Counted from the stretch's first letter, positions 47,477 to 57,378 are shown. The stretch is DNA of 64,000 nt from Mycetocola miduiensis (GCF_900115155.1 NZ_FOVM01000005.1:186001-250000), one strand, 5' to 3'. The notes: generated by a model not told the origin, from the letters alone. Translations and numbers: made by a program.

Positions 47477-47944
47477 TCAGGACTCCTCGGGGTCGACGAG
47501 GTACCTGCTCGTGACCGCGATGCGGTTGAAGGCGTTGATCGACACAATCATCCACGACAGCGTTGCGAACTCCTCCTCATCGAAGACTTCACGGGACGCG
47601 GCGTAGATCTCGTCGGAGACGTGCCCATGCGAGACCAGGGTGATGGCCTCCGTGAGGGCGAGGGCCGCCCGCTCCCGCTCCGAATACAAACCCGCTTCGC
47701 GCCAGGCGGGAAGCATGGTCATCCGCTCCGTCGTCTCCCCCATCGACAGGGCTTTCTTCGTGTGCACCCGGAGACAATAGGCGCACCCGTTGATCTGCGA
47801 CGCCCGCATCTGCACCAGCTCGCACAGGAGCGGCTCAATACCTGCGTCGCGCGCGAGATGACCGATCTCCTTTGAAAGTGCCGCGAGCTTCTCGTAGGCG
47901 GTGGGGCGGGTCTTCGCGAGATGCACTCGGGCAGCTGTGGTCAT
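47477..47944 (-). CDS. Carboxymuconolactone decarboxylase/AhpD-family protein
   Basis: A 155-residue all-helical protein of the AhpD-like group. The redox CxxC and proton-relay residues are in NGCAYCLRVHTKKAL; ALALTEAITLVSHGHV and FNRIAVTSR fit the family. Members with CxxC often act as alkylhydroperoxidases or thiol-disulfide enzymes. A start at 47962 (six codons longer) is possible; neither has a good Shine-Dalgarno. It lies upstream of the SIP gene, separated by the iron-box promoter. Confidence 0.9.
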   Translation of the reverse strand: MTTAARVHLAKTRPTAYEKLAALSKEIGHLARDAGIEPLLCELVQMRASQINGCAYCLRVHTKKALSMGETTERMTMLPAWREAGLYSERERAALALTEAITLVSHGHVSDEIYAASREVFDEEEFATLSWMIVSINAFNRIAVTSRYLVDPEES

Positions 47945-48015
47945 AGGACCATTGTGGCCCATGGCTCTGTGTCGAGGATCAGTGTTGGGGCTCTGTGTTC
48001 GGGGTCAAGCGCCGC

Positions 48016-49449
48016 TCAGCGCGCTGCGATCGGCGGCGTGCGCAGCTGCCAACGGATGCGGCGCTCCAGCTGACTCCCGATCGACAGGAGCGTCGACTCA
48101 CCACCCGGCCGCCCGATCAGCTGCACCCCCATGGGCAGGCCGTCAACCGTCTCGGCCACAGGAAGGGTGATCGCCGGAAGCCCGGCGACGTTCACGAAGG
48201 AAGTGAACGGCGAGTACTGGCATTGCTGGATGAAGTTGTGCTCAGCATCCTCGTCGTCAAACCAGCCAATCGGCCGAGGCGTCTGCCCCAGCGTCGGCGT
48301 CAGAACGACATCGAAGCGCGAGAACTGCTCGAGAACGCTGCGTTCAAACGCTGTCAGAACGGCCAAGGTCTCCGCCATATCACGGGCGCTGAGCTCCCTT
48401 CCGGATTGCACCAGGTGCCTGGTCACCGGCTCGAGCAACGACAACCGGTCGTCGTCGACCGGGATCGAAGCCGCCGAAATATGCCATAACCGGCGGAAGG
48501 CATCCGCATACACTCCGTCATGCTCGAGGCGAACGTCCTCGATGCCGTGCCCCATCGCACCGAGGTGCGCGAGAGCGACGCTGACCGCAGCGGATGCCTC
48601 GGGGTCGACGCGAATTTCCATGCCGTCCTCGAACGGCGAGTTGCCGAGAACGCCGATCGAGAACCGGCCTTCGCCGCGAACCGCAGCGCCCAGCAGGTCG
48701 CCGTCATTGTCATCCGGGGCGCGGAGGGCGAAGTGATGGTCGATGCGGCCGTTCCTGCGGCCGATCATCGCGTCCAGTAGGAGGGCGGCATCGGTCACCG
48801 AGCGAGCAATCGGTCCCTTCACGGCGAGACCGCCGATGGATTCGATACCGGAGCCTGCCGGGACGAGACCACGCGATGGCTTGATGCCGACGAGCCCGCA
48901 CGCTGCCGCTGGGATACGAATGGAGCCGCCCCCGTCACTGCCTGGAGCAAAAGGCAACAGCCGCGCAGACACCGCGCCAGCGGCCCCGCCGCTGGACCCA
49001 CCTGCACCGAGCGCGAGGTCCCACGGGTTCCTGGCCGGGGGGGCAACGAGCGACTCGGTGTAGCCGTGCATGCCGAACTCCGGTGTGTTGGTCTTGCCGA
49101 GGCTGATCGCCCCTGCACCGTCGAGAACTTCGACGATCTCCTCCGACCGCGGGGAGATCGTGCCGGCGAATGCCCGTGAGCCGTACCCGGTGGCGACGCC
49201 ACGACGCATGGTGAGGTCTTTGTCGGCGATGGGCAGCCCCCAGAGCGCGGTCGTTCTGGGCACGATGCGTTCGAGGTCCTGCGCCCGCCGCGTGGCGGCA
49301 TCCACGGTCACGGTGACGAATGCCCCGAGCTGCGGGTCCAGCATCTCGATGCGCTCCAGATAGTGCGCCGTCAATTCGGCGGGCGATACTTCACCGCGCT
49401 GCAGGGCGAGCCACTGGTCGAGAGCGCTGAGTTCATGCAATTCGGTCAC
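48016..49449 (-). CDS. Amidase (amidase signature family)
   Basis: A 477-residue amidase. The catalytic lysine is in LPIADKDLTMRRG, the signature GAGGSSGGAAGAVSARLLPF carries the cis-Ser, and the nucleophile Ser lies in GSDGGGSIRIPAAACG (Ser-cisSer-Lys triad). No zinc or glutamine tunnel features are seen and there is no gatB partner, so this is a stand-alone amide hydrolase and not GatA. The substrate is unknown. GTG start at 49447-49449. A small SRPBCC gene follows upstream on the same strand. Confidence 0.94.
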   Translation of the reverse strand: MTELHELSALDQWLALQRGEVSPAELTAHYLERIEMLDPQLGAFVTVTVDAATRRAQDLERIVPRTTALWGLPIADKDLTMRRGVATGYGSRAFAGTISPRSEEIVEVLDGAGAISLGKTNTPEFGMHGYTESLVAPPARNPWDLALGAGGSSGGAAGAVSARLLPFAPGSDGGGSIRIPAAACGLVGIKPSRGLVPAGSGIESIGGLAVKGPIARSVTDAALLLDAMIGRRNGRIDHHFALRAPDDNDGDLLGAAVRGEGRFSIGVLGNSPFEDGMEIRVDPEASAAVSVALAHLGAMGHGIEDVRLEHDGVYADAFRRLWHISAASIPVDDDRLSLLEPVTRHLVQSGRELSARDMAETLAVLTAFERSVLEQFSRFDVVLTPTLGQTPRPIGWFDDEDAEHNFIQQCQYSPFTSFVNVAGLPAITLPVAETVDGLPMGVQLIGRPGGESTLLSIGSQLERRIRWQLRTPPIAAR

Positions 49450-49472
49450 AACTCGAGCCTATTCCGAAGAGG

Positions 49473-49844
49473 TCAGTCCTCGAGCTCGGCCGCCAGTTCG
49501 GTCAGCAGCCGACCGAAGACGTGCGCCGACTGCTGGATCGATTTCCGCCCGGCGATCGGGCCCGCCCAGTGGGCGGCCTGCGCGACGTTGACGAGTTCAT
49601 GTTCGATCCGCGATCCGCCGTCGGCCGGCAGCACCCGGTATTCTCCGCGGTACCACCAGCCGCCCTGGACGATCAGCAGTCGTTGGTCGTCGTCAGCGGT
49701 GAAGCCGGACACCTCGGGATCGGGGGGCGTCAGCCTCCGCTTGATCGCGGCATACACGTCGGCCGGATTTGCGTGGATCTCCCCGGCGTATGAACGAAGA
49801 ACGGTGTTCCTGGCAGGGCGGTCGTGAGGGGCGGATTTCGGCAT
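49473..49844 (-). CDS. SRPBCC-like small protein
   Basis: A 123-residue protein with a helix-grip-like pattern: N-terminal strand (EIHANPADVYAAIKRRL), central strands with LIVQGGWWYRGEYRVLPAD and IEHELVNVAQ, and a C-terminal helix (SAHVFGRLLTELAAELED). This layout fits SRPBCC/START-like ligand-binding proteins, but similarity is weak. Its function is unknown. It lies 23 bases upstream of the amidase gene. Confidence 0.6.
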   Translation of the reverse strand: MPKSAPHDRPARNTVLRSYAGEIHANPADVYAAIKRRLTPPDPEVSGFTADDDQRLLIVQGGWWYRGEYRVLPADGGSRIEHELVNVAQAAHWAGPIAGRKSIQQSAHVFGRLLTELAAELED

Positions 49845-49876
49845 GCCGACACGCTATCGCAGCTCGTCGGCATCCG

Positions 49877-50455
49877 TTATTTGAGAGACTTCTGCAGGAG
49901 AACCGTTCCGAGCCAGCGTTCGAACTTGAACCCGACGCGACCCATCCGGCCGATTTCGGTGAAGCCGAACGATTCATGCAACGCGATCGACGCTTCTGCT
50001 CCCTTGTCGCTGATCACCGCGAGGATCTCCTTGAGTCCAGCCGCCTTCGAACGGTCGATCAGCTCGCCCAGCAGAACGCGGCCGAGACCCTTGCCTGTCG
50101 ATGCCGGGCCGAGGTAGATGGAGTTCTCGACGGTGAAGCGGTACGCGCGCTTCTCCTTCCACGGTGACACCAGCGCATATCCGAGGATCACCTTGTTCGG
50201 CGACTCCGCGACGATGAACGGCAAGCCGAGTTTCTGCAGGTGGGCGAACTTCGCCTTCCACTTGGCAAGCGACATCTTCTCTTCATCGAAGGTGACAACG
50301 CTGTTCATGACGTAGTAGTTGTAGATCTCGCGGATGTGCGGGAGATCGGCAACTTCGGCTTCCCGGATCGTGTACAGGAAGGGCGCCTCAGGCTCGGGTT
50401 TCTTCCGCAGGTGCGGTGGTAGCGTCCGGCGGGTCTGGTATTCCTCTTCAAGCAC
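49877..50455 (-). CDS. GNAT acetyltransferase (phosphinothricin acetyltransferase-like)
   Basis: A 192-residue N-acetyltransferase. The family start is YTIREAEVADLPHIREIYNY with VVTFDEEKMS, the acetyl-CoA loop is TGKGLGRVLLGELI, and ALHESFGFTEIGRMGRVGFKF is the C-terminal block seen in the Pat/YncA subgroup. An N-terminal extension of ~28 charged residues is unusual. The GTG start is the only candidate that fits. The substrate is an amine of unknown identity. Confidence 0.9.
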   Translation of the reverse strand: MLEEEYQTRRTLPPHLRKKPEPEAPFLYTIREAEVADLPHIREIYNYYVMNSVVTFDEEKMSLAKWKAKFAHLQKLGLPFIVAESPNKVILGYALVSPWKEKRAYRFTVENSIYLGPASTGKGLGRVLLGELIDRSKAAGLKEILAVISDKGAEASIALHESFGFTEIGRMGRVGFKFERWLGTVLLQKSLK

Positions 50456-50491
50456 GAGTACATCGTAAACGACTCGGGTTTCGCGCGCGTT

Positions 50492-51202
50492 TCACCAGAG
50501 CCCGGCCGAAGCGAGACTCCAATCCACAGGGTCAGCTCCCTGCTCTTCAAGGAGGGCGTTCGCCCGCGAGAACGGCCGCGACCCGAAGAAGCCACGGGAT
50601 GCCGAGAGCGGACTGGGGTGGGCGCTGGCCACAATGGGAGTGTCGCCGAGAATCGGAGCGAGTGCCTGTGCGTCACGGCCCCAGAGGATCGCGACGAGCG
50701 GAGTGGCCCGGTCGACCAGGGTGCGGATCGCGAGGTCCGTCACCGTCTCCCACCCGATGCCGCGATGGGACCCCGACTCCCCCGCGCGCACGGTGAGCAC
50801 TCGGTTGAGGAGGAGCACACCGTTGCGCGTCCACGGGGTGAGGTCTCCGGATGCCGGAGGCGGCGTTGAAAGATCGTCATCGAGTTCCCGGAAGATGTTG
50901 GCGAGGCTGCGCGGCAGCGGCCGCACGTGCGGCTCGACAGCGAAAGCCATCCCGATCGAGTGCCCAGGCGTCGGATATGGGTCCTGCCCGACGATCAGGA
51001 CGCGCACGTCGGCGAGGGGCGCGGTGAAAGCCCGGAGGATGTTCTCCTGTGCCGGCAGAACGGCGATCCCGGCGTCGCGGTCGGCATCGAGGACCTGGGC
51101 GATGGCATCCAGCTGTTCCTGCACAGGGGCGAGCGCGTCGGCCCAGCCGGCGTCGAGACGACCGGATGCCGCCAGTGCGGCGAGGTCGAACCCGGTCGTC
51201 AT
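50492..51202 (-). CDS. ung: Uracil-DNA glycosylase
   Basis: A 236-residue family-1 UDG that removes uracil from DNA. The water-activating motif is [20 protein letters not shown] (GQDPYH-type with Thr in place of His), and the DNA-intercalation motif is [23 protein letters not shown] at 51200-51202 overlaps the stop of the peptidase S51 gene by four bases. The T in DPYPT is common in actinobacterial UDG. Confidence 0.96.
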   Translation of the reverse strand: MTTGFDLAALAASGRLDAGWADALAPVQEQLDAIAQVLDADRDAGIAVLPAQENILRAFTAPLADVRVLIVGQDPYPTPGHSIGMAFAVEPHVRPLPRSLANIFRELDDDLSTPPPASGDLTPWTRNGVLLLNRVLTVRAGESGSHRGIGWETVTDLAIRTLVDRATPLVAILWGRDAQALAPILGDTPIVASAHPSPLSASRGFFGSRPFSRANALLEEQGADPVDWSLASAGLW

Positions 51203-51924
51203 TCGGCCGCTAGCGACGAGACGCGCACACCCGCCTCGGCGGGAAGAACCTGCCACACGTTGCCGGCTCCGACAGCCCGAAGGGCGCCTTCTCCGACGAT
51301 GAACGCCGTGTTCTCGTCGATGGCGATGCCCCCGGCGACAAGCCCGGCCTCGGTTGCGGCGATCAGCCGAGAGAGATTCCCCCACTGCACCGCGTGGACG
51401 TCGACCGAGATGTCGAGCAGCCCGATGCCGTTCTCGACGGTGACCTCATCGAGGCCTTCGGATCCGCCTTCGGGGCTGACCTCGACGCCGCCGATGCGCC
51501 AGCCGCCGACGAGCGCATGCTCGGAGGCGATCGTGGAGCCGGCTGAGAAGCCGAGGTAGGGAACTCCGGCGGACACTTGCCTGCGAATCTCGCCGAAGAC
51601 GGGGCGGAGTGCCTCAAGGTATGCAGGAGTGAGTCCACCGCCGACCACGATGCCGTGCACTTCGGCGAGCGCCGCCGTCGTGGCTTCCTCACCGTGCGCG
51701 AGCGCGGTGACGACCGCTTCGAAGTCGTCTGTGGCTCCGGTCGCCGACATCAGTTTCTCGGCGTGTTCGGCGCCGTCACCGTCTCGGACGACGACCACGG
51801 CGATCCGCGGTACTCCCTCGAAGCCGGACGCTCGCGCCCGTTCAGCCGCTTCGGCCAGGAAGGGGGCGTAAACCGACCCATCGTTCGACTCGGACCAACC
51901 GCCGCCAACCAGGTGCACACTCAT
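51199..51924 (-). CDS. Peptidase S51 (dipeptidase E/cyanophycinase-like) family protein
   Basis: A 241-residue class I glutamine amidotransferase-fold serine hydrolase. The nucleophile is the Ser of [28 protein letters not shown] and the later [12 protein letters not shown] match family S51. Members cleave Asp-containing peptides or cyanophycin, but the specificity here is not known. It starts ten bases from the phosphoribosyltransferase stop and is coupled to ung. Confidence 0.88.
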   Translation of the reverse strand: MSVHLVGGGWSESNDGSVYAPFLAEAAERARASGFEGVPRIAVVVVRDGDGAEHAEKLMSATGATDDFEAVVTALAHGEEATTAALAEVHGIVVGGGLTPAYLEALRPVFGEIRRQVSAGVPYLGFSAGSTIASEHALVGGWRIGGVEVSPEGGSEGLDEVTVENGIGLLDISVDVHAVQWGNLSRLIAATEAGLVAGGIAIDENTAFIVGEGALRAVGAGNVWQVLPAEAGVRVSSLAAE

Positions 51925-51933
51925 GCATCGAGC

Positions 51934-52443
51934 CTACGGTGCCAGAAGAGGCGCCAACGCCGACCACGGAAAGGTGATCCACCGGTCCGTATCCCGCCAG
52001 ATGTAATCGGGGACGAGGATTGTCCGGGGCTTCCGGTAGAGCGTCAGAGTGCGGACCGTCGCGCCGTGCTCCTCCAACAGCTCGACCACCATCGCGAGCG
52101 TTCGGCCAGAGTCTGAGACGTCGTCGACGAGGAGCACGTTCTTACCGTTGAGGGCTGGGGCGTCAAGCAGCGGCGGATGCAACACCGGCTCGGGGAGCCG
52201 TTCATCGACGTCGGTGTAGAACTCGACATTGATGCTTCCGCAGTTCCTGGTTCCGAGTGCATACGCGACCGATCCGGCGAGCAGCAGACCGCCGCGGGCG
52301 ACAGCGACGACGATGTCGGGGTGGAAGCCGGATTCAACGACCTTCACCGCGAGTTCGCGAGACGCCTCTCCGAACTCTTCCCAGCCGAGAACCTCCCGCT
52401 CTGGGGGGAAGGATGCCGGCAGTTCCGTTGTCGGGTTGGTCAT
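51934..52443 (-). CDS. Phosphoribosyltransferase
   Basis: A 169-residue type I PRTase with the PRPP-binding motif VLLVDDVSDSGRTLAMVVEL and the pyrophosphate loop VAVARGGLLLAG. The end FPWSALAPL is typical of actinobacterial xanthine/guanine/hypoxanthine-like PRTases, sometimes annotated Gpt/Hpt-like. The base substrate is not clear. The ATG is at 52441-52443; the first ~30 bases may overlap the divergent BenE gene, depending on the true start of that gene. Confidence 0.9.
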   Translation of the reverse strand: MTNPTTELPASFPPEREVLGWEEFGEASRELAVKVVESGFHPDIVVAVARGGLLLAGSVAYALGTRNCGSINVEFYTDVDERLPEPVLHPPLLDAPALNGKNVLLVDDVSDSGRTLAMVVELLEEHGATVRTLTLYRKPRTILVPDYIWRDTDRWITFPWSALAPLLAP

Positions 52444-53711
52444 GCAGTCACGCTACAGCCCGGACGCGCGTTGGCGTCGGGATTGCGCTGACGGAACTTC
52501 GCCGCCAAAATGAGCTGCGGCTGGCCGGTCGCCGCCCGCCACCCCTGAAGGACTTCGACATTCTCCAGCCCATCTCCGCCGGCATCGTCGCGGCCATCAC
52601 CGGCTTCGCCACATCATTCGCCCTCGTCATCGCCGGGCTCCAGGCGGTCGGCGCAACGGACGACCAGGCAGCATCCGGGCTTCTGGCGCTCTGCCTCGCC
52701 GTCGGCGGCATCAGCGTTGTGCTGACCTGGCTGCTTCGGATCCCGCTTTCGTTCGCCTGGTCCACCCCGGGCGCCGCTCTCCTCCTCGCCGCGGGAACGG
52801 GATCGACGAGCTTCGCGTCGGCGGTCGGAGCGTTCCTCGTCTGTGCGCTGCTCATCGTGCTCTGCGGACTGTGGCCGTCCCTCGCCAACGCGATCACCCG
52901 CATTCCGAAGCCCCTGGCATCCGCCATGCTGGCCGGCATCCTCTTTCCGATCTGCCTGGCGCCGATCCAGGCCTCGGTCGAACTGCCTCTTCTCGGCCTG
53001 CCGATCGTCGTCACCTGGTTGGTGCTCTACCGCTGGGCGCCTCGGTGGGCGGTGCCAGGGGCCATGGCTGTCGCCGGCGTCGCCATCGCGCTGTCCGCTG
53101 GCACCGACTGGCTGCGGTCAGCCACGATCGCGCCACAACTGACCTTCGTCGCCCCAGCGTTCGACCCGGCGGTGGTCCTCAGCCTCGGCATACCGCTCTT
53201 CGTCGTCACGATGGCGGGGCAGAACGTGCCAGGAGTCGTCGTCCTGTCGACGTTCGGCTATACAACTCCTACCCGCGTCGCGCTCATCGGCTCGGGGGCG
53301 GCGTCGGGCCTCGGGGCGTTGTTCGGCGGCCACGTCATCAACCTCGCGGCCATCACGGCGGCGCTCATGGCCAGCCCTGAAGCACACCCGGACAGGAACA
53401 AGCGCTGGGTTGCCTCGTTCACCGCGGGCATCGTCTACCTGCTCCTCGGCCTCGGAGCAGGTGTCGCGACGGCGCTCGTCGCCGCGTCACCACCGATCAT
53501 CATCACAGCCGTCGCCGGACTCGCCGTGCTCGGAGCATTGATCACCTCACTGACGGGCGCACTTGAGGACCCGTCCTCCCGTGTTGCGGCGATCGCGACC
53601 TTCCTCGTCGTCGCCTCAGGCATCGTGGTTATCGGCGTCGGGAGTGCATTCTGGGGACTCCTCGTCGGCGCTGTCGTTCTCGTCACCCTTCGGCGTAGGG
53701 TTTCGGCGTGA
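52413..53711 (+). CDS. Benzoate/H+ symporter BenE-family transporter
   Basis: About 400 residues of an integral membrane transporter with ~11-12 helices, beginning with the segment PPPLKDFDILQPISAGIVAA. The BenE family imports benzoate with protons; other substrates are possible since the catabolic genes are absent. The start is not clear. No ATG, GTG or TTG lies just before the conserved N-terminus. The nearest good candidate is ATG 52413, preceded by GGGGGGAAGG, which lies inside the divergent phosphoribosyltransferase gene. The stop overlaps the next gene by four bases (GTGA). Confidence 0.85.
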   Translation: MPAVPLSGWSCSHATARTRVGVGIALTELRRQNELRLAGRRPPPLKDFDILQPISAGIVAAITGFATSFALVIAGLQAVGATDDQAASGLLALCLAVGGISVVLTWLLRIPLSFAWSTPGAALLLAAGTGSTSFASAVGAFLVCALLIVLCGLWPSLANAITRIPKPLASAMLAGILFPICLAPIQASVELPLLGLPIVVTWLVLYRWAPRWAVPGAMAVAGVAIALSAGTDWLRSATIAPQLTFVAPAFDPAVVLSLGIPLFVVTMAGQNVPGVVVLSTFGYTTPTRVALIGSGAASGLGALFGGHVINLAAITAALMASPEAHPDRNKRWVASFTAGIVYLLLGLGAGVATALVAASPPIIITAVAGLAVLGALITSLTGALEDPSSRVAAIATFLVVASGIVVIGVGSAFWGLLVGAVVLVTLRRRVSA

Positions 53712-54985
53712 CATCTATCGACGACGCATACGAATTCCGCCGCTTCCTGCCATCAGGCACCGACGTCAACCAGGAGACCCGCGGCTGGCTGCAAGCCGAT
53801 GCCAGGGGCTTCCACGCCAAGAGGTTCACCGAAACCTCACTCGCGCGGGTCTCGTCTGGCCTCGTCACCGACGGCCAGACCCTTGCCGGCACGTACGCCC
53901 GCTCCCGCCAGGAAGCATCCCTGCCTGCTGAGTACCCCGTCGCCACGTTCGCGTCGTTCCCGAAGACGCTCAACGTCGGCGGTGGGCGGATGCTGCCGGC
54001 GCACCTCATCTCCTCGGTCACCGTCCGCCCCACCCACCGCCGCCGCGGGTTGCTGCGCCGGATGATGACCGACAACCTGGCTGTCGCCGCTGCCGAGGGT
54101 TTCGCGATTGCCGCGTTGACCGCATCCGAGGCGACGATATACCGCCGCTTCGGTTTCGGACCAGCGGCGTGGACCCGCGACATCGAAGTGTCGACCGACG
54201 CACGCTTCCGTCTCCTGACGGTTCCTCGCGGCAGCTGTGACCAGATCGAAGCGCGAGCGCTCACCGATATCGGTCCGCGGGTTTTCGCCCGGTTTCACGC
54301 CGGACAGACCGGGTCGGTCGATCGCCACGTCGGCATCTGGCACCACGTTTCAGGGATCGCGGATTCCGACGGGCAGGAGGACCGCAGCGTGCGCGCCGCC
54401 GCGCACTATGACGACGAAGGCGTCATAGACGGGTATGTCTCCTACCGGGTCACCGGCGACCTGCGGACCGTGAAACTGCTCGACTTTGTGGCCGCCGATG
54501 ACAATGCCGCGCTGGGGCTCTGGCACTACCTTGCCTCGATCGACCTCACCGAAACAGTCACCTGGAAACAGGGCAGACTCGACGAGCCGCTGTCCTGGGC
54601 GCTCGAGAACCCGCGTCTTCTCCAGGTCAGAGCCGTCGAAGACTGGCTGTGGCTCCGCATTCTCGACCCGATAGCCGCACTCGAAGCCCGTCCGTACTCG
54701 TCGACCGGACGGCTCATCCTCCGCATCGTCGATTCGCTCGGCCACGCGTCAGGGGTGTTCCAGCTCACGGTGACGGATGCCGGCGCAACGGTCACCAGAG
54801 ACGACGATGCCTCGCCCGACCTGGATCTCGACGTCTGGGTGCTCGGCTCCCTTTATCTCGGCGGCGCCGACCCTCTCAGCCTCGCCGCAGGCGGGCAGCT
54901 CGTCGAGCACTCACCCGGCGCCGTCTGCACGCTGCGGGCTCTGCTGGCTCCGGACGTGCCGGTCTACGGGATCACTCCGTTCTGA
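53708..54985 (+). CDS. Eis-like GNAT acetyltransferase
   Basis: A 425-residue multidomain acetyltransferase of the Eis type. The first GNAT domain has LISSVTVRPTHRRRGLLRRM as the acetyl-CoA motif and IYRRFGFGPAAW; a second GNAT-like fold and a C-terminal SCP2-like domain (~310-425) follow, ending PVYGITPF, whose free C-terminal carboxylate acts as base in Eis. Mycobacterial Eis acetylates aminoglycosides and host protein; this one may acetylate amines. GTG start overlaps the BenE stop. Confidence 0.88.
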   Translation: MTSIDDAYEFRRFLPSGTDVNQETRGWLQADARGFHAKRFTETSLARVSSGLVTDGQTLAGTYARSRQEASLPAEYPVATFASFPKTLNVGGGRMLPAHLISSVTVRPTHRRRGLLRRMMTDNLAVAAAEGFAIAALTASEATIYRRFGFGPAAWTRDIEVSTDARFRLLTVPRGSCDQIEARALTDIGPRVFARFHAGQTGSVDRHVGIWHHVSGIADSDGQEDRSVRAAAHYDDEGVIDGYVSYRVTGDLRTVKLLDFVAADDNAALGLWHYLASIDLTETVTWKQGRLDEPLSWALENPRLLQVRAVEDWLWLRILDPIAALEARPYSSTGRLILRIVDSLGHASGVFQLTVTDAGATVTRDDDASPDLDLDVWVLGSLYLGGADPLSLAAGGQLVEHSPGAVCTLRALLAPDVPVYGITPF

Positions 54986-54995
54986 CCCGCGGTGG

Positions 54996-56438
54996 CTACC
55001 GTTCGGCTGCCTCCGTCTGCAGGTCACGCTGGAAGCTCGCGTAACGGGCGAGGTGGGAGGGACGGCGGCGGAGGACCAGCCATCCGATGCCGAGCAGGAC
55101 AAACCAGACCGGCGTGACAAGCAGCGCCAGAAAAGTGTCCGGTTGCGTTGTCAGCGCCCACAGCACGAACGCGAAGAAGGCGAAGACGGCCCACACCATG
55201 GGGATGCCGCCCGGCATCCGGTACGCGGACCGCTCGTGAAGCTCTGCCCGGCGCTTCCGGAAGGAGAGGTAGCTCGCGAGGATCATCGACCACACGAAGA
55301 TGAAGCAGACGGCGGACACGGTGGTGACCATCTCGAATGCCTTGCCGATGTCCTGGCCCGCGTACATCAGGACGACTCCGGAGAGCAGAAGGACGCACGA
55401 AAGGAAGAGCGCGTTCTGCGGCACCTTGCGCCGGGAGAGCGCGGCGAACCTGGCCGGGGCGTCGCCCTCCTTCGCCAGGCCGTACACCATGCGCGACGTG
55501 GAGTAGATGCCGGAGTTGGCCGAGGACATGGCTGAGCTCAGCACCACGAGGTTGACCACCGTTGCGGCCGCACCGAGCCCCGCGAGGGAGAACATGGCGA
55601 TGAAGGGGCTGCGGCCGGACTCGAACTGCGTCCACGGCGTGACCGACATCAGGATGATGAGGGCGCCCACGTAGAAGAGCAGCACGCGGATCGGGATGGC
55701 ATTGATGGCCTTGGGCAGATTCTTCTCGGGATCCTTGGCTTCTGCTGCCGTTGTGCCAACGAGCTCGATACCGACGAACGCGAAAACGGCGATCTGGAAA
55801 CCGGCGACGAAGCCCATGAACTCGTTCGGGAAGAATCCTCCGTGACTCCACAGGTTGCTGAACGTTGCGGGTCCGGCGTCAGAGCTGAATCCGCTGAAGA
55901 TCATGAACATGCCCACAACGATCAGGGCCGCGATGGCGATGATTTTGATTAGCGCAAACCAGAATTCGGTCTCGCCGAACGCCCGGACGGTGGCCAGGTT
56001 CAGCAACAGCAGGATGCCCACCGTCGCGAGGCCGGGGATCCACAGCGGGAGCCCAGGCCAGAGTTCCTGCGAGTAGCCTGCGATCGCGATCACGTCGGCT
56101 ATTCCGGTGATCACCCAGCAGAACCAGTAGGTCCAGCCGGTGAAGAACCCGGCCCACGGCCCGAGGAGGTCGGCCGCGAAATCGCTGAACGATTTGTAGT
56201 TCAGGTTGCTCAGCAGCAGTTCACCCATAGCCCGCATGACGAAGAACAGCATGAAGCCGATGATCATGTAGACGAAAATGACCGAAGGACCGGCCGCCGA
56301 GATCGTCTTGCCTGAACCCATGAAGAGTCCCGTGCCGATGGCCCCGCCGATGGCGATGAGCTGGATGTGCCGGTTGCTCAGCTGCCGTTCGAGGTGAGGG
56401 GCGTCGACACGTGTTGACGAAATGCTCTGGACCGCCAT
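54996..56438 (-). CDS. Amino-acid permease (APC superfamily, AAT family)
   Basis: A 480-residue transporter with 12 hydrophobic helices. The first-helix signature IAIGGAIGTGLFMGSGKTIS and helix 3 WVITGIADVIAIAGY are typical of the D-Ser/D-Ala/Gly (CycA) and aromatic/proline permease group. Proton-coupled uptake of neutral or small amino acids is expected; the exact substrate is open. It converges with the Eis-like gene. A 213-base gap upstream, before the APH gene, holds no gene I can support. Confidence 0.93.
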   Translation of the reverse strand: MAVQSISSTRVDAPHLERQLSNRHIQLIAIGGAIGTGLFMGSGKTISAAGPSVIFVYMIIGFMLFFVMRAMGELLLSNLNYKSFSDFAADLLGPWAGFFTGWTYWFCWVITGIADVIAIAGYSQELWPGLPLWIPGLATVGILLLLNLATVRAFGETEFWFALIKIIAIAALIVVGMFMIFSGFSSDAGPATFSNLWSHGGFFPNEFMGFVAGFQIAVFAFVGIELVGTTAAEAKDPEKNLPKAINAIPIRVLLFYVGALIILMSVTPWTQFESGRSPFIAMFSLAGLGAAATVVNLVVLSSAMSSANSGIYSTSRMVYGLAKEGDAPARFAALSRRKVPQNALFLSCVLLLSGVVLMYAGQDIGKAFEMVTTVSAVCFIFVWSMILASYLSFRKRRAELHERSAYRMPGGIPMVWAVFAFFAFVLWALTTQPDTFLALLVTPVWFVLLGIGWLVLRRRPSHLARYASFQRDLQTEAAER

Positions 56439-56650
56439 GGGAACTCAATCGTTCTGGTGGCGCGTCGGCGCCAGGATTCGGTGTGTGAGGGGTACTTCAA
56501 CGGCACCTGTGCATGGCTGCGGGATTCTCCCGCCGCAGAACAATGGCTTGTTCAGTGTGCCCGTGTCATTCGAAGGGAAGTGACGCGAACACACATTACG
56601 TGACGCCGGGCCGCTCACAAAAACGGCGCATCGGCTACGCAGACGTCGAC

Positions 56651-57376
56651 CTAGAGCCAGCCGGCCAGGTACTTCGCGTCACGCTCGTACGCCACTGCTT
56701 CAGCTCGCAGGTGCGGTTTGAACAGCTCATCCGCCTTCTCGACCGAGAACTCGGCGAGGTTGAGAAGCCGTGTCACCGCGACTCTGACCACGTCCTTCCA
56801 GGAGGCATCCGACCCGTACTCGCGAAGGAGAAGTTGGATGCGACCGCGTGCATCTTCAGGGCCAGGCGCGCCGTCTGGCGGCAGTGCCGTCAGCGGGCAC
56901 GCCCTTGTCGCGAAATACGCGATGTCCCAGATCCGCGGCCCCGGTGAGCACATGTCGAAGTCGATGGCGCCGGTGATTCGCCCCTCACCGTTAAACGCGA
57001 GGTTGTGCGGCGCGAAGTCGTTGTGGCAGACGACCTCGGAGGGGATTTTCGTCGGCGACTGCCACACAGCGTCGTCGATGCCGAACCCGATCGACGCGTC
57101 GTGGAGCTGCCGCAGCATCCTGGCGCCGTCGACGAGGACGGCTTCGTCCCAGACCCAGGCCGGCAAAGGGTACTCCGGCACCATCCCCTCGACATAGCTC
57201 AGGATTTCGGTCTCCGCCTCGCTCCCGATCGGCGTCGGCGCCCAGTCAACGCCGTTGCGCGCCAGGTACCGGAGGTAACGGTGCACCGTCGGCGTCCACG
57301 GGCCGGCCTGGCGTCGAACCGTGTTCCCCACCCGGGAGACCGCGTTCATGTTGCCGCCGGAGCGAGCGCCGTTCAT
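56651..57376 (-). CDS. APH-like phosphotransferase
   Basis: A 241-residue small-molecule kinase. The catalytic loop is VVCHNDFAPHNLAF (HxDxxxxN), followed by ITGAIDFDMCSPGPRIWDIA (metal-binding Asp). The ATP lobe is short (VGNTVRRQAGPW start). This type is widespread in actinobacteria and is not evidence of aminoglycoside resistance; the substrate is unknown. It is two bases downstream of the SDR gene and probably cotranscribed with it. Confidence 0.88.
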   Translation of the reverse strand: MNGARSGGNMNAVSRVGNTVRRQAGPWTPTVHRYLRYLARNGVDWAPTPIGSEAETEILSYVEGMVPEYPLPAWVWDEAVLVDGARMLRQLHDASIGFGIDDAVWQSPTKIPSEVVCHNDFAPHNLAFNGEGRITGAIDFDMCSPGPRIWDIAYFATRACPLTALPPDGAPGPEDARGRIQLLLREYGSDASWKDVVRVAVTRLLNLAEFSVEKADELFKPHLRAEAVAYERDAKYLAGWL

Positions 57377-57378
57377 GC

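Noticed and set aside
56651-57376. Aminoglycoside resistance gene.
   Set aside because: The protein has the general APH-like kinase fold, but the family has many substrates and there is no mobile-element or resistance context.
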